From contig JAEYVW010000083.1 in the NCBI GenBank assembly GCA_023429365.1, forward strand, positions 1 to 5,662: 5,662 nucleotides of DNA, given 5' to 3'. Of the stretch, positions 1-5,662 are shown in pieces (positions within the stretch are counted from its first letter, which is position 1; every line of letters starts with the position of its first letter). Made by a program: the position numbers and the translations under genes. This DNA is from Bacteroidota bacterium (GTDB lineage Bacteria; Bacteroidota; Bacteroidia; Chitinophagales; Chitinophagaceae). A model generated the notes under the pieces. The model did not search any database and was not told where the DNA came from. It saw only the letters and a list, made by a program, of their open reading frames with translations.

Positions 1-881
1 CCACGCGCCAGTGTAAAATCAATACTTACCGGGATTTCGTTGGAACAATAAGAAAGTATGTATTCGATCTCCTCAATACCCTTTTGCGCCATAGGGTTCT
101 GACCCATTATTTGTTTTACCTGTTCCAGTTGCTCAGGATTGCCACCTGTGATATTTAGATATAGCAGGACCAGGGCCACCTGTTGTTCGTGTAGTCCGCG
201 TTGCAACAGTTCTTCCTTCACTTTTTCGGGACCAACTTTATCGAGCTTATCGATGGCAATAGTGATATCGGTAAGTTTATCTGCGCTGCCTGCCTGCTCA
301 GCCAATGCCGCCAGTACTTTGCGGCTGTTGATCTTTATTATTACCGGTATCCCAAGTTTTTTAAAGACGCCTGCGTAAATATGAACAAGTTCTACTTCAT
401 TAAGCAGGGACTGACTACCGACTACATCGGCGTCGCATTGATAAAATTCGCGGTATCGGCCTCTTTGCGGTCGGTCGGCCCGCCACACCGGTTGTACCTG
501 GTATCGTTTGAAAGGTAGTGCCAGTTGCCCATGATTCATCGCAACGTAGCGGGCGAATGGAATGGTCAGGTCATATTTCAGCGCACGTTCCGTAAGGTTT
601 TTATCATTGCGGCCCTGCAATACATTTTCAAATGCGGCTTTTGCTTTGTCGATATTTTTCGGATCGCTCAGACCGTTGTTGAGGATCTTGAAAATTAATT
701 TATCGCCCTCTTCCCCATATTTCCCCATTAACGTATCCAGGTTTTCCATGGCAGGGGTTTCCAGAGGCTGATAGCCCCAGCGTTCAAATTCTTCTTTGAT
801 TGTATTGAGGATATAATTCCGTTTGCGAACAATATCGGGTCCGAAATCCCTGGTGCCCTGGGGCAATGATGGTTTTGCCAT
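1..881 (-). CDS. hisS: Histidine--tRNA ligase (HisRS), 3' end cut off by the window
   Basis: Cytoplasmic class II aminoacyl-tRNA synthetase that charges tRNA-His with histidine using ATP. The frame is open from the ATG at 881 to the window edge, giving 293 complete codons of a protein usually about 420-460 residues. The N-terminus MAKPSLPQGTRDFGP is the typical HisRS start. Motif 2 is visible at residues about 100-150: KYDLTIPFARYVA, FKRYQVQPVWRADRP and GRYREFYQCDADVV. The last visible residues, IDFTLARG, begin the LARGLxYYTG histidine-binding motif; the rest of that motif and the anticodon-binding domain lie outside. The YDLT form of motif 2, instead of the RPEGT form of E. coli, resembles archaeal and eukaryotic HisRS. 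A segment at residues about 73-95 separates the KLIFKILNNGLSDP stretch from motif 2. The gene starts 17 bases after the phosphatase gene on the same strand, so the two are probably co-transcribed. No Shine-Dalgarno is seen before the ATG. Confidence 0.97.
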   Translation of the reverse strand, partial: MAKPSLPQGTRDFGPDIVRKRNYILNTIKEEFERWGYQPLETPAMENLDTLMGKYGEEGDKLIFKILNNGLSDPKNIDKAKAAFENVLQGRNDKNLTERALKYDLTIPFARYVAMNHGQLALPFKRYQVQPVWRADRPQRGRYREFYQCDADVVGSQSLLNEVELVHIYAGVFKKLGIPVIIKINSRKVLAALAEQAGSADKLTDITIAIDKLDKVGPEKVKEELLQRGLHEQQVALVLLYLNITGGNPEQLEQVKQIMGQNPMAQKGIEEIEYILSYCSNEIPVSIDFTLAR

Positions 882-898
882 TAGCGCTGCTTGAGAGT

Positions 899-1396
899 TT
901 AAACCCGATCCCGATAGCTATCGGGATCGGATTGAAAATGGGGTGCGTATTTTTTTATTATGGTATCGCAAACTTCGTCAATCATATTGTAGACCTCATG
1001 ATAGCCAGGCTCGGGACCATACCAGGGATCCGGTACATCGAGATTCTGACCCGGGTAAATTTCATTCATGAGCAGGTCGGCTTTTGAAGGATCGAAATTT
1101 TTCTTTGCGATCCGGCGGATATCATCCAGTACGTCGTTGGCAAGTGCATAAATTCTATCATACACCTCGAAATCTTCGGTTACAAAACGTCTGGCCCGCT
1201 GGTCACATATATCGATACCGTTGAGTTTGGCAACTTTTTGAGAAAGGGGATGTGGAGGCTCTCCAATATGGTAGCTATTGGTGCCCGCACTTTCCACGAT
1301 CCAGTTTAAGCCCGAATTGCTGGCTTTATGCCGTAAAATGCCCTCTGCGAGCGGACTGCGGCAAATGTTCCCCAAACACACCATTAAGATTTTCAT
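899..1396 (-). CDS. Low-molecular-weight protein tyrosine phosphatase
   Basis: A cytoplasmic phosphatase of 165 residues that removes phosphate through a cysteinyl-phosphate intermediate. The P-loop CX5R motif is at residues 7-14 (CLGNICRS): Cys7 is the predicted nucleophile and Arg13 the phosphate-binding residue. Asp123 in VPDPWYG is the predicted general acid. Residue 11 is Ile; the related arginine phosphatases (YwlE type) have Thr there, so a phosphotyrosine-type substrate is favoured, by inference. In other bacteria such enzymes often act on tyrosine kinases of polysaccharide export, but no such genes are nearby, so the substrate is unknown. The family usually has about 150-160 residues. 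The extra C-terminal tail, residues 156-164, is encoded by a perfect palindrome (see the repeat entry) and is probably not catalytic. The ATG at 1396 is the first possible start and lies just downstream of a promoter-like element. hisS follows on the same strand. Confidence 0.95.
   Translation of the reverse strand: MKILMVCLGNICRSPLAEGILRHKASNSGLNWIVESAGTNSYHIGEPPHPLSQKVAKLNGIDICDQRARRFVTEDFEVYDRIYALANDVLDDIRRIAKKNFDPSKADLLMNEIYPGQNLDVPDPWYGPEPGYHEVYNMIDEVCDTIIKKYAPHFQSDPDSYRDRV
905..930. repeat. Perfect 26-bp palindrome inside the phosphatase 3' end
   Basis: Two 13-base arms are exact reverse complements with no spacer; the core is CCCGATAGCTATCGGG. It is immediately followed on its left by a second perfect palindrome, GTTTAAAC (897-904), which contains the phosphatase stop codon. 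On the minus strand the 26-mer is read in frame as residues 156-164 (SDPDSYRDR). As RNA it would form a long GC-rich hairpin about 24 bases before the hisS start. No T-run follows in the direction of transcription, so it is not a standard intrinsic terminator. It could be a copy of a dispersed palindromic repeat that has entered the coding end; whether other copies exist cannot be seen here. Confidence 0.85.
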
Positions 1397-1609
1397 GGCG
1401 CAAAGATATTCTGTTTTACAGCATTGTGCGACAAACCGTTAATTGTTGGGTGCGCTTTATGGATTATGCTGTTCCAGGCATCTGTTTTTCGGGCAACAAG
1501 CGATATGAGAGTGAGTGATTATTTACAGCCATTTTTATGACAGAAACCTGACAATTATAGAGGCATATTCATAAAATGTAATAATTTGCCCGATTTGAAA
1601 AGGAAACCT
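1397..1609. other. Divergent intergenic region
   Basis: These 213 bases separate the minus-strand phosphatase from the plus-strand membrane-protein gene. They hold the minus-strand promoter described separately. For the plus strand only an imperfect -7-like stretch, TAATTTG (1582-1588), is visible, one base short of TAnnTTTG and with no clear TTG at the right distance. No RNA gene, long inverted repeat or convincing small gene was seen. Confidence 0.5.
1401..1435 (-). promoter_or_regulatory. Predicted Bacteroidota-type promoter for the phosphatase-hisS pair
   Basis: On the minus strand TATCTTTG (1401-1408) fits the TAnnTTTG -7 element of the Bacteroidota primary sigma factor, and TTTG (1432-1435) lies 23 bases further upstream as a -33 element, at the long end of the accepted spacing. 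Only four bases separate the -7 element from the phosphatase ATG, so transcription would start at or next to the start codon and the mRNA would be leaderless or nearly so. Confidence 0.6.
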
Positions 1610-1852
1610 ATGTTGGAGGAATACGAAAAACAGAAAAGAAAGCAGATAGCGATAAGGAAAGCGCTGATGGATTATTCGATTGGCGTTTTGATTGTTATTG
1701 CCGGTATATTTTTCCTGGTAAGGGACAGGTTTAAACTGGAATTCAACGAAAATTTCCCACCTAATGATATCGATAAGATTTTCGGCGGCATTTGTATTTT
1801 GTATGGAGCCTGGCGTGTATACCGGGGATACAAAAAAAATTATTTTAGATAG
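1610..1852 (+). CDS. Small two-helix inner-membrane protein of unknown function
   Basis: An 80-residue protein with a basic N-terminal stretch (EYEKQKRKQIAIRK, residues 4-17), a first hydrophobic helix at about 21-37 (DYSIGVLIVIAGIFFLV), a short polar loop with Pro-Pro-Asn (50-52), and a second, amphipathic or weaker helix at about 56-71 (KIFGGICILYGAWRVY) ending in a basic RGYKK tail. The positive charges at both ends predict both termini in the cytoplasm. The ATG at 1610 is chosen because AAAAGGAAA lies just upstream; a TTG at 1586 in the same frame would add eight residues but falls inside the promoter-like stretch. The gene is followed 40 bases later by the binding-protein gene, so they probably form one transcript. 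From memory, similar small proteins with a GG.LYG..R.YRGYKK second helix occur beside such binding proteins in other Bacteroidota. No function is known to me. Confidence 0.8.
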   Translation: MLEEYEKQKRKQIAIRKALMDYSIGVLIVIAGIFFLVRDRFKLEFNENFPPNDIDKIFGGICILYGAWRVYRGYKKNYFR

Positions 1853-1892
1853 CCGGTTTGTGGCTGACAGATTTAACAAAGTAGAGTAATTG

Positions 1893-2822
1893 ATGAGAGT
1901 CTTGAGATATTCAATAGTTGTTTCACTGGTATCCTTGCTGCTGGCAGGGGGCTGGAGTTGTAAGTCGAACAAGGAGAAAGAAGAAGAACAGCCCGATTCG
2001 CCTTACGGAGGAAGGATTTATGTGAGCGCCGACGAGTCGTTTAAACCCATCATCGATGAGCATGTCAAAGTATATGAGGCAAACCGTCCCGGGACAGAAA
2101 TAGTAGTGAATTATAAGCCCGAAGCGGAATGTTTGAAGGATATGATCGTTGATAGTGTGCGTATGATCATTGCAACAAGAGGATATAGTGAGAATGAAAG
2201 AAGTTTTATTGTCGACTCTTTTCGTATCGCGCCAAAGAAGATGGTGGTAGCAAGGGATGCGGTTGCCGTGATTGTGAATCCAGGTGCTGAGGACTCACTT
2301 TTCTCAATGGAAGAGATCAGGGAGATACTCACCGGGAAATTTAAGAAAGAATTAATCCCGGTTTTTGACGGAGTGCAGGCAACCAGTACGGTACGTTTCA
2401 TCGTCGATTCAGTATTGAAAGCCGAACCGATCACGCCCACGGCAGTTGCGGCCAGGTCCAGCGAAGGAGTGATCGACTATGTTGCTAAAAATCCAAATAC
2501 CATAGGCTTTATCGGCGTCAGCTGGATTGGAAATCGCGAAGATGTACAGCAGGTAAGTTTTTTGAAGAAGGTGAAAATGGCGCATTTAGAAAGCACGGAC
2601 ATGCCGGGAATGTATGTTTTACCTGTACAGGCCAATATTTATTTGCGCCGGTACCCGATGATCCGTGATTTGGTATATATATTGAAAGAGAACCACAAGG
2701 GCCTGGGAAAAGGATTTGCGGATTTTATGAGTGGAGAGCGAGGACAATTAATATTTAAAAGGGCTTACCTGATGCCGGCACAAAAAGATTTTAGAGTAAG
2801 ACCGGTAAGGTTAAGGGAATAA
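1893..2822 (+). CDS. PstS-like substrate-binding lipoprotein
   Basis: A 309-residue exported protein of the periplasmic phosphate-binding (PBP-like) superfamily. Residues 1-22 form a signal peptide with a hydrophobic core (IVVSLVSLLLAGG) and a Cys at 23, the likely lipidation site; GWSC is not a perfect lipobox but Ser before Cys is common in Bacteroidota. A charged stretch after it (KSNKEKEEE) resembles a tether or surface-export signal. PstS-like landmarks in order: RIYVSADESFKPII (41-54), RDAVAVIVNPG (121-131), the SMEEIREILTGK block (138-149), TSTVRFIVDSVL (164-175) in the place of the usual SGT phosphate loop, and EGVIDYVAKNPNTIGFIGVSWI (191-212). The altered phosphate loop and the absence of permease and ATPase genes leave the ligand open. 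The ATG at 1893 is preferred over the TTG just before it. The exported TPR gene follows 44 bases downstream. Confidence 0.88.
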   Translation: MRVLRYSIVVSLVSLLLAGGWSCKSNKEKEEEQPDSPYGGRIYVSADESFKPIIDEHVKVYEANRPGTEIVVNYKPEAECLKDMIVDSVRMIIATRGYSENERSFIVDSFRIAPKKMVVARDAVAVIVNPGAEDSLFSMEEIREILTGKFKKELIPVFDGVQATSTVRFIVDSVLKAEPITPTAVAARSSEGVIDYVAKNPNTIGFIGVSWIGNREDVQQVSFLKKVKMAHLESTDMPGMYVLPVQANIYLRRYPMIRDLVYILKENHKGLGKGFADFMSGERGQLIFKRAYLMPAQKDFRVRPVRLRE

Positions 2823-2833
2823 AACAAAGTAGT

Positions 2834-2841
2834 TATATTTA
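2834..2841 (+). promoter_or_regulatory. Possible weak -7 element before the TPR gene
   Basis: TATATTTA matches seven of the eight consensus positions of TAnnTTTG and lies 25 bases before the TPR ATG. No TTG -33 element is visible at the right distance, and the AT-rich context makes a chance match easy, so it is at most a secondary internal promoter. Confidence 0.2.
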
Positions 2842-2866
2842 CAACTCTTAAAAAAGTGAAAGAAAA

Positions 2867-4582
2867 ATGAAGAAAATATCTATTGGTTTTTTAGTAGCCG
2901 GCCTTTTTGCAATAAGTGTGTTGCAGGCACAATCGATCAAAGATGGTGTGAAGGACCTGTATGCTGAACGGTATAAGAGTGCCAAAGCTACTTTTGAAAA
3001 ATTACTGGCTTCAAATCCTAATAATATTGAAGCGATATACTGGCTGGGTCAGACCCATATTGAAATGGGTGATACCACCGATGCCAAAAATGTATATAGC
3101 AAAGCATTAATGAGCAGTGCTAATGCACCCCTGATTATAGTCGGAATGGGGCATGTGGAGCTGATGGAAAATAAAATGAGTGAAGCACGCCAGCGTTTCG
3201 AAGCGGCAATTACCATGTCGAGAGGCAGGAAGGGCGATGACCCGGATATCCTGAACGCGGTTGGCAGGGCGATCACGAACACATATAATGCAAAAGAGAA
3301 AAAAGGCGGCGATATAAATTATGCAGTGGAAAAACTGGAGATTGCAGCCCAGCGTGATCCTAAAAATGCTGATATCCTGTTGAACCTTGGTAATGCTTAT
3401 CGTAAAGCAAAACCTGGTGAAGCAGGTGGCCAGGCTTTCCAAAGCTATACAAAAGCTACACAGGTTGACCCCAACTTTGCTCCTCCCTATTACCGAATGG
3501 CACAGTTGTTCAATTCACAACGTAACTGGGATCTTTATGAAAAATACCTGAACGATGCGGTAGAAAAGGATCCAAGATATGCACCGGCATATTATGACCT
3601 GTATTATCACAAATTGATGAGGCTTGATTTCGCAACCGCTGAACAATTTGCCCAGAAATTTATATCCAGCTCGGATCCTGATCCGGAAAACGATTATATC
3701 CGTGTACAGACACTTTGGGCTAAAAAGGATTTCGATGGCGCGATTGCAGGAGCAAAGAATATCATTGCGCAGGTAGGACCTAATGCCCGGGCTCGCGTCT
3801 ACAAACTGATCGCAGACAGCTATCTTCAGAAAAAAGATACGGCTGCTGCTAAAGAATATGTTGACCAGTATTTTGCCAAGGCAAATTCCGAAGAGCTCAC
3901 ACCATTGGATTACCAGATGAAAGCTTCGGCTTACTCTGTTATTCCCGGCCAGGAAGCAGTGGTATTGGAAAGCTATAAAGAAGGTATCAAAGCCGATACG
4001 GTGCTGGAAAATAAGATCGACCTGTTGAAGAAAGGCACTGCATTTTTTGCAGCTAAAAAGGATTATGCCAACGAAGCACAATTGCATGACCTGATCCTGG
4101 AAATAAAACCCAACCTGACCATCAACGATTATTTCGCTGCCGGGTTAGCTAACTACCGGGGACAGGATTATGCTAAGTCATATAATATCTTCAAGGTGGT
4201 TGCTGAGAAATATCCCGACCAGGAATTTGGATGGGAGTGGATGCATAATAATGCCCAATTGATCGATACGGTGAAAAAAGACAGCATTGCTTTACCGGCC
4301 GCACAAAAATTATATGATTTTGCGCAGCGAGATACGGTTAAGTATTCCAGGCAGATCGCAAGCTCGTCTTATTTCCTGGCCACTTATTTCCTCGACCAGG
4401 GTGATAAAGACAAAGCAATCGAGTACCTGAAAAAAATGAAGTCAGCTACCAAAGACCCCGCAGTTCAGGAAAGCATTCAAAAGAATATCGATCAGCTTTC
4501 CAGTCCGTCAGCTACGCCACGACAACAACAGCGGTCTTCTTCTTCATCGCCACAGCGAAGTAGTAGCTCCTCGGGGCGGTAG
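2867..4582 (+). CDS. Exported tetratricopeptide-repeat protein with a serine-rich tail
   Basis: A 571-residue protein with a Sec signal peptide (MKKISIGFLVAGLFAISVLQA, probable cleavage after Ala21), so it acts in the periplasm or on the envelope. Most of the mature part is helical tetratricopeptide repeats: clear units at about 28-51, 53-86, 87-119, 150-165, 167-201, 204-235, 310-340, 400-415, 420-450 and 498-530, with typical pairs such as AIYWLGQTHIEMGDTTDAKNVY. Such repeats form a scaffold for binding other proteins. The C-terminus (546-571) is low complexity: Pro, Gln and Arg with two runs of five serines (557-561 and 565-569). No enzyme motif is seen. It is the last gene of the three-gene cluster, follows the binding lipoprotein by 44 bases, and is closed by an intrinsic terminator, so a joint role with the lipoprotein is inferred. 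The start is supported by the signal peptide and an A-rich, AAAGAAAA leader. Confidence 0.92.
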   Translation: MKKISIGFLVAGLFAISVLQAQSIKDGVKDLYAERYKSAKATFEKLLASNPNNIEAIYWLGQTHIEMGDTTDAKNVYSKALMSSANAPLIIVGMGHVELMENKMSEARQRFEAAITMSRGRKGDDPDILNAVGRAITNTYNAKEKKGGDINYAVEKLEIAAQRDPKNADILLNLGNAYRKAKPGEAGGQAFQSYTKATQVDPNFAPPYYRMAQLFNSQRNWDLYEKYLNDAVEKDPRYAPAYYDLYYHKLMRLDFATAEQFAQKFISSSDPDPENDYIRVQTLWAKKDFDGAIAGAKNIIAQVGPNARARVYKLIADSYLQKKDTAAAKEYVDQYFAKANSEELTPLDYQMKASAYSVIPGQEAVVLESYKEGIKADTVLENKIDLLKKGTAFFAAKKDYANEAQLHDLILEIKPNLTINDYFAAGLANYRGQDYAKSYNIFKVVAEKYPDQEFGWEWMHNNAQLIDTVKKDSIALPAAQKLYDFAQRDTVKYSRQIASSSYFLATYFLDQGDKDKAIEYLKKMKSATKDPAVQESIQKNIDQLSSPSATPRQQQRSSSSSPQRSSSSSGR

Positions 4583-4625
4583 CGCAAGCAAATTTTGAGA
4601 TAAGAAAAAAATATAAATTATAAGG

Positions 4626-4653
4626 CAGCCCGGATTTCCCGGGCTGTTTTTTT
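4626..4653 (+). terminator. Intrinsic terminator of the three-gene cluster
   Basis: An 8-base GC-rich stem (CAGCCCGG / CCGGGCTG) with a five-base loop is followed directly by seven T. It lies 43 bases after the TPR stop codon and before the nuoA promoter, separating the two transcription units. Confidence 0.92.
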
Positions 4654-4691
4654 ATGCCTGCTTTTAATTCGGATAATTGATATTGCTGTCT

Positions 4692-4699
4692 TATTTTTG
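4692..4699 (+). promoter_or_regulatory. Predicted -7 element of the nuo operon promoter
   Basis: TATTTTTG fits TAnnTTTG exactly and lies between the upstream terminator and nuoA, 18 bases before the nuoA ATG. A TTC at 4668-4670 is at the right distance for a degenerate -33 element, while the nearest TTG (4677-4679) is too close. Transcription would start near 4703-4706, leaving a leader of only about 12-15 bases. Confidence 0.55.
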
Positions 4700-4717
4700 C
4701 CGATAGGGTAAAAAAAT

Positions 4718-5113
4718 ATGATTCACTTACTCCAGATAGATCCAACTGCCTCTGATGCCAGCTCCTATTTGCCGGTCGCCATACAGATCATTTTTGCAGT
4801 TGGCCTGGTCGTTACGCTGATGGTTGCTACCCACCTGCTGGGTCCCAAACGCAAGACCTCCGATAAATTACAAACCTTTGCCAGCGGTATTGAAAGTCAC
4901 GGGGATGCCCGTCAGCCCATGGCTATAAAATATTTCCTGACTGCTATATTGTTTGTGCTTTTTGACGTGGAAGTGATCTTTTTTTACCCTTATGCGGTAA
5001 ATTTTAAAGAGTTGGGTTGGAGCGGTTTTTGGGCGGTATTGATGTTTGTTGGCTTCTTTTTATGTGGATTTATCTACATCGTCAAAAAAGGAGCGCTGAA
5101 GTGGGAAGACTGA
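4718..5113 (+). CDS. nuoA: NADH-quinone oxidoreductase subunit A
   Basis: A 131-residue integral membrane subunit of respiratory complex I (NDH-1), at the junction of the membrane arm and the hydrophilic arm near the quinone site; the complex couples NADH oxidation by quinone to proton export. Three membrane helices are seen at about 17-41, 69-92 and 101-122. The loop between helices 1 and 2 carries SGIESHGDARQPMAIKYF, the family's diagnostic stretch, and helix 2 carries the conserved acidic pair Asp83 and Glu85 in LFDVEVIFFYPYA. The length is normal for the family. This is the first gene of the nuo operon, preceded by its own promoter and an upstream terminator; nuoB follows after 115 bases. 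The ATG is preceded by AGGG about ten bases upstream, a weak ribosome site. Confidence 0.97.
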   Translation: MIHLLQIDPTASDASSYLPVAIQIIFAVGLVVTLMVATHLLGPKRKTSDKLQTFASGIESHGDARQPMAIKYFLTAILFVLFDVEVIFFYPYAVNFKELGWSGFWAVLMFVGFFLCGFIYIVKKGALKWED

Positions 5114-5202
5114 TCCCTTCCAGCCAAAATAGTTCTGCTTTCAGGTTGTTTTTCAAGACAGGCAAATGTAGCTGTATTGAAAAATTTTTTAATGATCTCA
5201 AA

Positions 5203-5221
5203 CTCCCCTCGGGGAAGGAGG
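5203..5221 (+). promoter_or_regulatory. Strong Shine-Dalgarno with overlapping hairpin before nuoB
   Basis: AAGGAGG (5215-5221) lies seven bases before the nuoB ATG, an ideal ribosome site and much stronger than those of the other genes here. TCCC (5204-5207) can pair with GGGA (5212-5215) around a CTCG loop, and alternatively CTCC (5203-5206) with GGAG (5217-5220), which would cover the site. The structure is small, so real control of translation is only a possibility. Confidence 0.55.
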
Positions 5222-5228
5222 ATTGATT

Positions 5229-5662
5229 ATGTCACGTCCGGTTTCATATAATATTACTAAAAAACCTCTTGTTGCGGATATCAGCCTGGCTGAAATGCCG
5301 GAAGGACACCAGGGAGAGGGTTTTTTTGCAACATCATTAAATAGTGTAATAGGTCTTGCGAGAAAAAACTCGATCTGGCCCCTGCCTTTTGCAACATCAT
5401 GCTGCGGTATCGAGTTCATGGCAACGATGGGTGCGCATTACGACCTGGCACGTTTTGGCAGTGAAAGGGTAGGATTTTCCCCCCGTCAATGCGACCTACT
5501 GATGGTAATGGGTACGATCGCCAAGAAGATGGGTCCCGTGGTCAAACAGGTTTACCTGCAGATGGCCGAACCCCGCTGGGTGATCGCCGTAGGCGCCTGC
5601 GCTTCCAGCGGAGGTATTTTCGATACTTATAGTGTATTGCAGGGCATCGACCAGGTAGTACC
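5229..5662 (+). CDS. nuoB: NADH-quinone oxidoreductase subunit B, 3' end cut off by the window
   Basis: A peripheral subunit of respiratory complex I that holds the terminal iron-sulfur cluster N2, which hands electrons to quinone. There are 144 complete codons before the edge, of a protein usually about 160-220 residues. The tandem cysteines Cys58-Cys59 (FATSCCGIEFM) and Cys124 (VGACASSGG) match three of the four N2 ligands; the fourth, in the PGCPP motif, would lie just past the window. SPRQCDLLMVMGT (84-96) and KKMGPVVKQVYLQMAEPRWVI (99-119) are typical family blocks, and the extra Cys88 in SPRQCD replaces the Ala found in many proteobacteria and is not expected to be a ligand. The start is fixed by the AAGGAGG seven bases upstream. 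It follows nuoA on the same strand with a 115-base gap that contains no gene. Confidence 0.97.
   Translation, partial: MSRPVSYNITKKPLVADISLAEMPEGHQGEGFFATSLNSVIGLARKNSIWPLPFATSCCGIEFMATMGAHYDLARFGSERVGFSPRQCDLLMVMGTIAKKMGPVVKQVYLQMAEPRWVIAVGACASSGGIFDTYSVLQGIDQVV

Noticed and set aside
139..771. Plus-strand open frames opposite hisS (139-378, 201-518, 562-771)
   Set aside because: They lie antisense to a HisRS frame that is uninterrupted and carries family motifs; their translations resemble no protein family.
905..930. The palindrome as an intrinsic terminator of the phosphatase gene
   Set aside because: The hairpin is strong, but the minus strand continues GTTTAAACTC with no U-tract, and hisS starts 24 bases on.
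1535..1972. Minus-strand open frame of 145 codons
   Set aside because: It overlaps the small membrane-protein gene and the signal peptide of the lipoprotein in antisense, has no recognisable domain, and those plus-strand genes are better supported.
1893..2822. Naming the binding lipoprotein pstS
   Set aside because: The fold is PstS-like, but the SGT-type phosphate loop is changed and no pst transporter genes are adjacent, so the symbol would overstate its function.
3515..4087. Minus-strand open frame of 190 codons inside the TPR gene
   Set aside because: Its Cys/Phe/Ile-rich translation is typical of an antisense shadow, and the plus-strand TPR frame is clear.
5017..5226. Plus-strand open frame spanning the nuoA end and the nuoA-nuoB gap
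   Set aside because: Its first half is an out-of-frame reading of nuoA helix 3, it has no own ribosome site, and the translation matches no family.
5324..5400. 14-bp direct repeat TTTTGCAACATCAT (5324-5337 and 5387-5400) in nuoB
   Set aside because: Both copies are in frame and encode FATS inside stretches expected of Bacteroidota NuoB, so the repeat is probably coincidental codon reuse.

Overview
The window looks like a chromosomal segment of a Bacteroidota bacterium, most likely from the Chitinophagaceae or a near relative. This rests on the proteins (a Bacteroidota-type NuoB with SPRQCD, a HisRS carrying the YDLT form of motif 2) and on promoter-like elements of the Bacteroidota TAnnTTTG type. 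Start regions are A-rich with little Shine-Dalgarno signal, except at nuoB. The genus cannot be fixed from the sequence alone.

Layout: positions 1-1396 are a minus-strand pair, a low-molecular-weight protein tyrosine phosphatase gene followed 17 bases later by hisS, which runs off the left edge. A promoter-like element sits only 4 bases from the phosphatase ATG and suggests a leaderless transcript. The last codons of the phosphatase gene are built from a perfect 26-base palindrome. Positions 1397-1609 are a divergent intergenic region.

Positions 1610-4582 hold a plus-strand cluster of three genes: a small two-helix membrane protein, a PstS-like periplasmic-binding lipoprotein, and an exported tetratricopeptide-repeat protein with a serine-rich tail. 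A clear intrinsic terminator closes it at 4626-4653. No ABC permease or ATPase gene is adjacent, so the binding protein is probably not an ordinary phosphate-uptake component. From memory, this trio often follows ExbB/ExbD/TonB genes in Bacteroidota; none lies in this window. It is the best candidate here for an incompletely described cell-envelope system.

Positions 4692 to the right edge begin a respiratory complex I operon: its own TAnnTTTG promoter, nuoA, a 115-base gap with a strong Shine-Dalgarno and small hairpin, then nuoB, cut off by the window end. All seven genes appear intact apart from the two edge truncations. I saw no tRNA, rRNA, CRISPR array or insertion sequence.
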